Below are positions 51,685-58,839 of a DNA stretch of 64,000 bases, in pieces. This DNA comes from Halioxenophilus aromaticivorans. GTDB taxonomy: Bacteria; Pseudomonadota; Gammaproteobacteria; Pseudomonadales; Cellvibrionaceae. The stretch lies in the NCBI RefSeq assembly GCF_042850945.1, contig NZ_AP031496.1:4278001-4342000 (forward strand), read 5' to 3'. A program made the translations under genes and the position numbers. A model generated the notes under the pieces. The model was not told where the DNA came from. It did not search any database and was given only the letters and a program-made list of their open reading frames with translations. Each line of letters opens with the position of its first letter. The stretch's first letter is position 1.

Positions 51685-52578
51685 ATGAAAACAGACCCGA
51701 GAGCGCTCAAGCTCTTTTTAGCGGTGTGCCGCGAAGGCACCATCAGTGGCGCTGCCCGCTCGCAACACCTGTCCCAGCCCTCAGTGTCAGTGGCCATTTC
51801 ACAACTGGAACGGGTACTGGACACCAAACTGTTTGAACGCAGACGCACCGGGATTGAGTTAACCCCGGCCGGAGAGGCCCTGCACCGCCGCGCCCAGGCC
51901 ATGGAGCACCTGCTAATTGCGGCTGAGCGCGAGGTACAGCTGGTAACCGAAAACATCACCGGGCCGCTGGTTATTGGAGGCACGCCAGGGGCGCTGGCCA
52001 CCGTGGTTCCTAAAGCGTTAAAACTGCTACTCTCCGAATACCCGAAGCTGGATATCCGTATCATCGAGCGCAAGGAGCCCAGCCTGCACGAGCTGCTACG
52101 TACCTACCAACTGGACTTGGCGGTTTGCACCACAGCCATGAACGAGTGCCCGGAGGACTTAGAAGAACTGACGATATTGTCTGATTCATTTTCACTGCTG
52201 GCCGGCGAGCAGAACAGCCAGCTGCCCAGCGAAATCTCTCTCACCGACTTACAAGAGGTGCAATGGGTATTGCCCGATGCCCAGGGCAGCTTCCGTCGGC
52301 AGATCGATACTCTGTTTATTCAAAGTGGCATCCCCATGCCCGCCAATGTTATCCGCAGCGACTCGCTGCTCACCACCAAAACCCTAGTGCGCGACACACG
52401 TTGCATAACCATCCTGCCGGATTACGTCGCCAATGCAGAGCTGGCGGCGGGCCAGTTACGGGCCATTAAAATCAAAGAAACCGGCGTGCAACGCAATATT
52501 GGCCTACTCTGGCTGAAAGAGAGAGCCAACGGCGGCATACTGCAATCCGTTATCGACCTGTTGAAGGCCAGCCATTGA
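51685..52578 (+). CDS. LysR family transcriptional regulator of the catabolic island
   Basis: 297 residues from the ATG at 51685, with GGAGG nine bases before it (a TTG at 51664 lacks one). HTH at about 10-60: LKLFLAVCREGTISGAARSQ, SQPSVSVAISQLERVLDTKLFE. The effector-binding domain is about 90-297 (ITGPLVIGGTPGALATVVP, RTYQLDLAVCTTAMNECPED, RDTRCITILPDYVANAEL). It stands between the divergent TonB receptor gene and the co-directional catabolic operon; a matching palindrome-like site occurs at both intergenic regions. I infer it controls both. Inducer unknown, perhaps an aromatic pathway intermediate. Confidence 0.93.
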   Translation: MKTDPRALKLFLAVCREGTISGAARSQHLSQPSVSVAISQLERVLDTKLFERRRTGIELTPAGEALHRRAQAMEHLLIAAEREVQLVTENITGPLVIGGTPGALATVVPKALKLLLSEYPKLDIRIIERKEPSLHELLRTYQLDLAVCTTAMNECPEDLEELTILSDSFSLLAGEQNSQLPSEISLTDLQEVQWVLPDAQGSFRRQIDTLFIQSGIPMPANVIRSDSLLTTKTLVRDTRCITILPDYVANAELAAGQLRAIKIKETGVQRNIGLLWLKERANGGILQSVIDLLKASH

Positions 52579-52586
52579 GCCCCAAT

Positions 52587-52605
52587 GTATAACCTATAAC
52601 TATGG
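52587..52605. promoter_or_regulatory. Candidate LysR operator, copy 2
   Basis: GTATAAC-N6-CTATGG on the plus strand, the reverse complement of the 51614 site (13 of 13 fixed bases). It lies 9 bases after the LysR stop and about 85 bases before the amidohydrolase ATG, where an activator site would be expected. Confidence 0.6.
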
Positions 52606-52690
52606 AATACAAAAAATATACTATTTGAAATTATATCTTTATTTGGGGACAGTAAGGCACTGTAATTAGAGCCCAAATAGGAAACTGGCC

Positions 52691-53926
52691 ATGCGCACAA
52701 TAATTAATAATGCCCGCATATTTGACGGCACCGGCAGCCCCACCCGGCCGGGCAGCGTTGCGATAGAAAACGGCCGCGTCGCAGCCATAAGCCCTGATAA
52801 TATCGCACCCCAAGCAGGGGATATCGCCATCGATGCAGACGGCAAAACCCTGATGCCTGGCCTGACTGAAGCCCATGCCCATTTAACCTGGCCCACTTCG
52901 GTGGAAAAGTTTGTTCCCGGCATGTTTTTACCCCCGGAAGAACTGGCGCTAACCGCCGCTCGCAATGCTAGAATTTTATTAGATCACGGCTTCACCAGCG
53001 CTTACTCCGCCGGTGCACTGAGTAAATCGTTAGAAATTTCGCTGGCCGAGCATATCCATGGCCAAGGACTGCCAGGACCACGGCTTATTCCCTCCTCCGT
53101 TGAGCGCGAGCCCCCCAACGATTCAGAATTGGACCCAGGCCATGTGCAAGACCACGGCCGCGGCCCAGAAGCCACCGCCGCGTTCGTAAAAGATTGCGCC
53201 GACATAGGCGCAAAGGCGATTAAGTTCTTGATCTCCGGCGAAAGCGCGTTAAAACCCGGCGCCTCGCTGGAGCTGCTATACACTGAAGAGGAACTCATGG
53301 CCGCCGGCGAACAGGCTCGAGCCAGTGACGTTTGGCTCACCGGCCACGCCCATGCGGCTGAAGCGGTAAAACTGGGCGTTAAATCGGGCTTCCGAGTGCT
53401 CTACCACTGCACCTACGCCGACGAAGAAGCCCTGGATATGCTGGAATCGGTGAAAGACTTTATCTTTGTCGCCCCCACCATTGGCATTGTCCAAGCCACC
53501 CTGGACGCCAACCCTCCGCCGCATATGGATATGACCCATATGAAAGAAGACGCAGCGTTGGTGTTGGAAACTCAAAAAGCACTAGTACCGAAATTACGCG
53601 AGCGTGGTATTCGATTGCTACCCGGTGGCGACTACGGTTTCCCCTTCAACCCCAACGGCCGTAACGCCCGGGATTTAGAACTGTGGGTTGAGCACTTTAA
53701 CTACACCCCCAGCGAAGTTCTGCAGGCCGCCACCGCCCTGGGCGGAGAAATCATGGGCATGGGTAATGAACTGGGCTTAGTGAAAGAAGGTTATTTAGCC
53801 GACCTATTACTGGTCGATGGCGACCCCACCGAGGACGTGCGATTGCTGCAGGATAAAACCAACCTGCACATGATTATGCAAGAAGGCCGCTTGTACAAAG
53901 CGCCCGCCAATTCTCAACACGTTTAA
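52691..53926 (+). CDS. Amidohydrolase family metal-dependent hydrolase
   Basis: 411 residues. Subtype I amidohydrolase barrel: GLTEAHAHLTWP (HxH, about 60-62), an expected carboxylated Lys in GAKAIKFLISG, LTGHAHAAEAV (His), LYHCTYADEEAL (His) and the final Asp in LPGGDYGFPFN. The start and end beta-sandwich are present (IINNARIFDGTG, GYLADLLLVDGDP). Closest in look to imidazolonepropionase-like hydrolases. Possible substrates are amides, lactams or lactones. First gene of the operon behind the second candidate LysR site. Confidence 0.9.
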   Translation: MRTIINNARIFDGTGSPTRPGSVAIENGRVAAISPDNIAPQAGDIAIDADGKTLMPGLTEAHAHLTWPTSVEKFVPGMFLPPEELALTAARNARILLDHGFTSAYSAGALSKSLEISLAEHIHGQGLPGPRLIPSSVEREPPNDSELDPGHVQDHGRGPEATAAFVKDCADIGAKAIKFLISGESALKPGASLELLYTEEELMAAGEQARASDVWLTGHAHAAEAVKLGVKSGFRVLYHCTYADEEALDMLESVKDFIFVAPTIGIVQATLDANPPPHMDMTHMKEDAALVLETQKALVPKLRERGIRLLPGGDYGFPFNPNGRNARDLELWVEHFNYTPSEVLQAATALGGEIMGMGNELGLVKEGYLADLLLVDGDPTEDVRLLQDKTNLHMIMQEGRLYKAPANSQHV

Positions 53927-53937
53927 GGAGCGGGCAA

Positions 53938-55500
53938 GTGTACGACGTAGCTATTATCGGCTGTGGGCCGGTGGGCGCTCTGGCGGCCAATTTATGCGGC
54001 AAAGCCGGATTAAACACCCTGGTCATCGAAAAAGAAGCTAACCCCTACCCACTGCCACGCGCGGTACATCTCGACCACGAGATGATGCGTTTTTTCCAAG
54101 CCGCCGACTTAATTGACGACGTGGTCGGCGATATGAGAGATACCGAAGGCCACCTACACGTGGGCGCCGACTTAGGTGTGATTCGCTATATGGGCACCAA
54201 GGGCCAAGCGCGCCCATTTGGCTGGTCCAACGATTACTTTTTTTACCAACCCGAACTGGAAGACCACCTGCGGGATGCCCTGGCCAAATACGACAATGTC
54301 GAATTAAAACTGGGCACTGAGTTTACCTTGCTGAAACAAGCCGAAGGCCAACCGGTTGCCCTAACCATTAGTCACCAGGGACAAGCACAAACCGTAGACG
54401 CACAGTGGGTCATCGCCTGCGACGGTGCCCGCTCCAGCGTGCGCAAGTTTTTAAACATTGAATTGGACGACTTAAAATTCGATGAGCCCTGGCTGGTGGT
54501 GGACGCTGAAGTGGACGGCCCGGTGCGCTTCCCAGATATTTGGGGCATGCCTGAAGACGCCGACATCCAGCAGTTATCCGTGATGATGTGCGATCCCAAG
54601 CGACCGGCCACCGTGGTGCCCGGCCGCGGTAACCACCGCCGTTGGGAATTTATGCTGCTGCCCGACGAAGACCCACAAGCCATGATGCAACCTGAAAACG
54701 TAGCGCCGTTAATGGAGCCATGGCTGGGGGCAATTCCCCATAAAATTGTGCGAGCGGCCACCTACCGCTTCCACGCTTTAATCGCCGAGCAATGGCAACA
54801 AGGCCAGGTATTCTTGGCCGGCGATGCCGCGCATCAAACACCGCCATTTTTTGGCCAGGGTATGTGCCACGGCCTGCGCGATGTCAGCAATTTAGTGTGG
54901 AAAATGGAGCTTATTTTTAAAGGCCTAGCGCCGCGCTCCATTTTGCAGACCTACCAAGAAGAACGCGACCCTCACGTGCGGGCGGTGATCTCCACCGCAG
55001 TGGATGCCGGCCGTTACATCTGTGTATTGGATGAAAACAAAGCCGCCGCTCGTGATGCCGATATCCGCGAAAAAGCCGCCAGCGGCCAACTGGCCAAAAC
55101 CGGCGCCGGTATTATTCCCCCATTAAAAGCTGGCGTGGTGGCCACTCACACCTCTGGCGCCGGAGAGCGCTTTATTCAACCCAGCTTGCAAACTGACAGC
55201 GGCGAGCAATTAATGGATAACATCTTGGGCTGCGGCTGGCGCTTATTTGCCGCCAACGCAAGCCTGGCTGCACAAGCCCAACAGACCCTGGCGCAATGGC
55301 CCGCGCAATTTAACGTCCGGGTGGTGGATTGCCAAACCTTGGCCGATGCCGGCGCCATCGCCGCCTGGCTAGAACAACACAACGCTAAAACCGTCGTAGT
55401 AAGGCCCGACGCCTACGTTTTTGGCACAGCCAACTCAGCCGCAGAACTGCTTAGCCAATTAGCGCAATCACTGTCCTTGGAAATTGAACCATGTCATTAA
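53938..55500 (+). CDS. FAD-dependent aromatic hydroxylase (MhpA-like)
   Basis: 520 residues from a GTG with AAGGAG upstream, 11 bases after the amidohydrolase stop. FAD-binding GxGxxG is IIGCGPVGALAANLCGKAG (residues 6-24); the DG motif CDGARSSVRK and the second FAD motif VFLAGDAAHQTPPFFGQGM are present. The C-terminal thioredoxin-like domain of PheA/MhpA flavoproteins is present from about 400. The group hydroxylates phenols to catechols or triols with NAD(P)H; MhpA acts on 3-(3-hydroxyphenyl)propionate and related compounds. Paired with an extradiol-type dioxygenase two genes on, so it probably makes the ring-cleavage substrate. Confidence 0.92.
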   Translation: MYDVAIIGCGPVGALAANLCGKAGLNTLVIEKEANPYPLPRAVHLDHEMMRFFQAADLIDDVVGDMRDTEGHLHVGADLGVIRYMGTKGQARPFGWSNDYFFYQPELEDHLRDALAKYDNVELKLGTEFTLLKQAEGQPVALTISHQGQAQTVDAQWVIACDGARSSVRKFLNIELDDLKFDEPWLVVDAEVDGPVRFPDIWGMPEDADIQQLSVMMCDPKRPATVVPGRGNHRRWEFMLLPDEDPQAMMQPENVAPLMEPWLGAIPHKIVRAATYRFHALIAEQWQQGQVFLAGDAAHQTPPFFGQGMCHGLRDVSNLVWKMELIFKGLAPRSILQTYQEERDPHVRAVISTAVDAGRYICVLDENKAAARDADIREKAASGQLAKTGAGIIPPLKAGVVATHTSGAGERFIQPSLQTDSGEQLMDNILGCGWRLFAANASLAAQAQQTLAQWPAQFNVRVVDCQTLADAGAIAAWLEQHNAKTVVVRPDAYVFGTANSAAELLSQLAQSLSLEIEPCH

Positions 55501-55922
55501 CACTTGCACAGGCCAGCGACATTGCCGCTGGCACCCTAGCCGCCGCCCGCACTAACAACGCCAAGCCTATGGCTGTTGTGGTGCTGGATGCCGGTGGCCA
55601 CCCTATCACCCTAAGCCGTGAAGACGGCGCCAGCTTTTTTCGCCACGAAATCGCCCACGCCAAAGCCTATGGCGCATTAGGCATGGGAGCCGACACCCGC
55701 GCCGTGGCCCAGCGTGCAAAAAATAACCCGGTATTTTTTAGCAGCGTAACCGTAACCGTGGGTGGCAATCTGCCGCTCTCCCCCGGCGGCGTTTTGGTGC
55801 GCGACAACAACGGTAATATCATCGGCGCCGTGGGCGTCAGCGGTGACACCGGAGATATGGACGAGCAGTGCGCCCAATCCGGCATTGAAGCCGCGGACCT
55901 AGCGCACGGGAGCCAAGCATGA
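55491..55922 (+). CDS. GlcG/HbpS family protein
   Basis: 143 residues, standard for the family. SLTLAQASDIAAGTLAAA, MAVVVLDAGGHPITLSREDGAS, FFRHEIAHAKAYGALGMG, PLSPGGVLVRDNNGNIIGAVGVSGDTGDMDEQCAQSGI. Members bind heme or cobalamin-like cofactors in some cases (HbpS) and also occur in aromatic catabolic operons without a defined role. Its ATG overlaps the hydroxylase gene by ten bases and its stop overlaps the start of the dioxygenase gene by four, so it is coupled to both. A helper or isomerase-like role in the pathway is inference. Confidence 0.9.
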   Translation: MSLTLAQASDIAAGTLAAARTNNAKPMAVVVLDAGGHPITLSREDGASFFRHEIAHAKAYGALGMGADTRAVAQRAKNNPVFFSSVTVTVGGNLPLSPGGVLVRDNNGNIIGAVGVSGDTGDMDEQCAQSGIEAADLAHGSQA

Positions 55923-56806
55923 AACTAAGAAGTATCGAAATGGTTCTGCCCCAGGCAGAGGCCGCTGCTAATTACCTCACCGATATTTGGGGCGCAGCTT
56001 TAGCCGGCATTCACAACAACACCTTCTACATCCGAGGCTCCGGTACTTTCGCTTATTTGGTAGCGTTGGAAGAAGGCGAAGAAAAATTTGTACGCAGCAT
56101 TACCTGGGAATGCGAAAGCGATGAGCTGGCCGCGCTCAAACAACGCCTGGCCAAATTGGAGCTTAAAACCAAACCGATAGAGTCCGATGATTTGGGCGGT
56201 GGCCAAGGCATTTTAGTTGAACTGGCCGAAGGCGAAGTTTTCCGCTTTTTAACCGGCAGCGAACACGTAGAACCCCTGCAGGGTAAAGATTTACCAGTAA
56301 AACTCACCCACGTGGTGTGCAATTCCATTGACGCCGAAGCCAGTGGCCATTTAGTGGAAGAAGCATTGGGCTTTACCGTATCCGATCGCACCAAGGGCAT
56401 GGTATTTGTGCGCTGTAATCAATCGCACCACTCCACCGCTTTTGCACGTTCCGGTTTTGCTTCGCTCAATCACATTGCCTTTGAAATGGAAGACGTAGAC
56501 GCGGTCATGCGCGGTATCGGCCGCCTGCGCGACAACGACACCGCACCGGCCTGGGGCCCTGGCCGCCACGGCCCGGGGGCCAATGTGTTTGCCTACTTCA
56601 TTGCGCCCTTTGGTGCTGTAGTGGAATTTTCCACCGCCGTTGAAATCGTACCCGACGACTACCAAGCCGGCGCACCGGAAGACTGGACCTGGCCACCCAA
56701 GCGCATCGACCAGTGGGGTATCTCCGATAAAGATTTCGACGGCCTAAAACAGGCCGAGCAACAATTTTGTTTCCGTCGCGATTGGCAACCCGAAGCGATT
56801 AGCTGA
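55919..56806 (+). CDS. VOC family extradiol-type ring-cleavage dioxygenase
   Basis: 295 residues, two VOC modules. Metal ligands in the second half as in BphC-type enzymes: His in LTHVVCN, His in SLNHIAFEM, Glu in GAVVEFSTA. The first module has MVLPQAEAAANYLTDIWGAALAG and SGTFAYLVAL. It would cleave a catechol or trihydroxylated ring using Fe(II). Coupled translationally to the GlcG/HbpS gene and, through it, to the FAD hydroxylase. Substrate unknown. Confidence 0.88.
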   Translation: MKLRSIEMVLPQAEAAANYLTDIWGAALAGIHNNTFYIRGSGTFAYLVALEEGEEKFVRSITWECESDELAALKQRLAKLELKTKPIESDDLGGGQGILVELAEGEVFRFLTGSEHVEPLQGKDLPVKLTHVVCNSIDAEASGHLVEEALGFTVSDRTKGMVFVRCNQSHHSTAFARSGFASLNHIAFEMEDVDAVMRGIGRLRDNDTAPAWGPGRHGPGANVFAYFIAPFGAVVEFSTAVEIVPDDYQAGAPEDWTWPPKRIDQWGISDKDFDGLKQAEQQFCFRRDWQPEAIS

Positions 56807-56832
56807 ACCCGTTTATTTAAAAGGAATCAACC

Positions 56833-57666
56833 ATGAAATACGTTAGCTTTTTACGCCCAGACGGCAGCGCCAGCTACGGTCGCTTAGACGGCGATAAGGT
56901 TTACGATTTAGCTCAAGCCGGCAGCCCCGCCGATTTAAAAGCCGCCATTGCCGGCGGCGCATTAGCGCAACTGGAAAACGGCCAGGCCTATGATTACGCC
57001 AGCATTAAGCTTCTGCCTGTAGTCCCCAACCCTGGAAAAGTTTTGTGCGTGGGCCACAACTACGAAAGCCACCGCAAAGAAACCGGCCGTGATCCCGTGG
57101 CCAACCCTTCTATTTTTACCCGATTTGCCGACACTCTCATCGCCCACGGCGACGATTTAATTTGCCCCAAAGTCTCCACCGATTTTGATTTTGAAGCCGA
57201 ACTAGCAATTATCATTAGCAAACCCGGCCGCCACATTAGCGAGGCCGACGCCGCTGACTATATCGCCGGCTACGCCTGCTTCAACGATGCCTCGGTACGC
57301 GATTGGCAATGGCACACGCGCCAATTTACCCCGGGCAAAAATTTCCCCGGCACCGCACCATTCGGTCCCTTTATGATGACCCCAGACGAAGCCGGCGACA
57401 TCTCAGAAGTACACGTGATCAGCCGATTAAATGGCGAAGTAATGCAAGATCAACCCGTGAAGGATATGATCTTTCCCATCGCCCAGATTATTGCTTACGT
57501 GTCGGCCTTTACTCCGCTCTCACCCGGTGACGTTATTGCCACCGGCACCCCCGGCGGCGTCGGTGCCAAGCGCACACCGCCGGTGTGGTTAAAGCCCGGC
57601 GACACCATTGAGATAGACTGCGGCCCATTTGGCGTAATTAAAAATACCGTTACCAAAGAGCAGTAG
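56833..57666 (+). CDS. Fumarylacetoacetate hydrolase family protein
   Basis: 277 residues. FAH-type domain with VLCVGHNYESHRKETGRDP, the metal ligands ExE in STDFDFEAELAIII, CFNDASVRDWQW, TPGKNFPGTAPFGPFMM and DVIATGTPGGVGAKRTPPVWLKPGD. In meta-cleavage pathways such proteins hydrate, decarboxylate or hydrolyse the ring-cleavage product; acylpyruvase-like hydrolysis is also possible. 26 bases after the dioxygenase gene; ended by a terminator. Confidence 0.93.
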   Translation: MKYVSFLRPDGSASYGRLDGDKVYDLAQAGSPADLKAAIAGGALAQLENGQAYDYASIKLLPVVPNPGKVLCVGHNYESHRKETGRDPVANPSIFTRFADTLIAHGDDLICPKVSTDFDFEAELAIIISKPGRHISEADAADYIAGYACFNDASVRDWQWHTRQFTPGKNFPGTAPFGPFMMTPDEAGDISEVHVISRLNGEVMQDQPVKDMIFPIAQIIAYVSAFTPLSPGDVIATGTPGGVGAKRTPPVWLKPGDTIEIDCGPFGVIKNTVTKEQ

Positions 57667-57676
57667 ATAAAAACAA

Positions 57677-57703
57677 AAACACCGGCCAGAGCCGGTGTTT
57701 TAT
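57677..57703 (+). terminator. Terminator of the catabolic operon
   Basis: AAACACCGGC (57677-57686) with GCCGGTGTTT (57691-57700), 4-base loop, followed by TATT. It separates the five-gene operon from the alpha/beta hydrolase gene. Confidence 0.88.
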
Positions 57704-57743
57704 TAAGTACGATTCATTCTGTTATTTTGTAAAGAACAGCCTA

Positions 57744-58619
57744 ATGCCCACGACCGAAAACTCAATGCAGCCCAAACACATCGCCAATGCCATTGCACAA
57801 CTGGGCCAAGGCCTAGGCCCGGAGGTGATTACCCAGGTAAACCAATTATTTGCCGAACAACAGCAACAGTTGGTAAATAAAGTCCCCGCCCTGGCCACCG
57901 ACCTGGCCTACGGCAGCCACCCGCGTAATCAATTGGATATTTACGGCCCCAAAGATTGCCAAGGGCCCTGCCCGGTGGTTTTATGGGTGCACGGCGGCGG
58001 TTTTATTCGCGGCGACAAGGGTTCGGACGAACACTGGCCCAACACCAACGTAGGCCGCACATTGGCCCAGCACAATATCGTTACCGCTGTCATGAACTAC
58101 CGCCTGGCCCCAGATAACACCTGGCCAAGTGGCAGTGAAGACATCGCCCAAGCGCTGGCTTGGCTGGCCGAAAACATCCACCAATACGGTGGCGACAAAA
58201 ACCGCATAATTTTAGCCGGCACCTCCGCCGGCGCCGTACACGCCAGCGGCTACCTGCGCTTGGCGGGTGATAAGCCTACAGTCCACGGAGTGGTGTTAAT
58301 GTCTGGCTTATACGGCTATACGCCACTGGATGACCGCGACCATTACTATTACGGCGACGAATCGACCTACGGCCAACGCTGCCCCAAAGAAGCCGTAGAA
58401 GCCACCGAGCTACCGCTATTGGTAACCTGCTCTCAATACGACCCCACCCGCTTTCAAACCGAATTTAACGCGCTGCTGCAAGCTCGGTTAAAACGCTTTG
58501 GCACCATGCCCAGGGCATTAATTATGCCGGGGCACAATCATTACTCTATGCCCTATCATTTGGGTACCAGCGATAAGCGATTGGAAATGGAGTTGGTGGC
58601 GTTTGTTTCTGCAATTTAA
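57744..58619 (+). CDS. Alpha/beta hydrolase (carboxylesterase/kynurenine formamidase-like)
   Basis: 291 residues from the ATG at 57744, or 285 from the ATG at 57762. Oxyanion motif WVHGGGFIRGDKGS, MNYRLAP, the nucleophile elbow AGTSAGAVHASGYL (Ser), acid in TCSQYDPTRFQ and His in MPGHNHYSMP. The HGGGF class covers carboxylesterases and kynurenine formamidases. Located 78 bases after the FAH gene, past a terminator but on the same strand; could hydrolyse an ester or amide linkage of the pathway substrate (for example an acyl glycoside). Inference. Confidence 0.9.
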   Translation: MPTTENSMQPKHIANAIAQLGQGLGPEVITQVNQLFAEQQQQLVNKVPALATDLAYGSHPRNQLDIYGPKDCQGPCPVVLWVHGGGFIRGDKGSDEHWPNTNVGRTLAQHNIVTAVMNYRLAPDNTWPSGSEDIAQALAWLAENIHQYGGDKNRIILAGTSAGAVHASGYLRLAGDKPTVHGVVLMSGLYGYTPLDDRDHYYYGDESTYGQRCPKEAVEATELPLLVTCSQYDPTRFQTEFNALLQARLKRFGTMPRALIMPGHNHYSMPYHLGTSDKRLEMELVAFVSAI

Positions 58620-58839
58620 GTTGATTGATCCGAGTACTAATCAGAGGATTTAAATACCTAGCTATCTACCACAATGGATAACTAGATTGCTTGACCAGAA
58701 CAGGTTTGAGCTATGGAGTTACCTAATGATAAAGGAGAACAACAATAATTCTAAACACCAATAACACCGCAAAAAAGTGTGACATCCCTGTCACCAAGAT
58801 TTTAACTCCTAACAACGGCAGTGAGACTAGAAACTGCTA

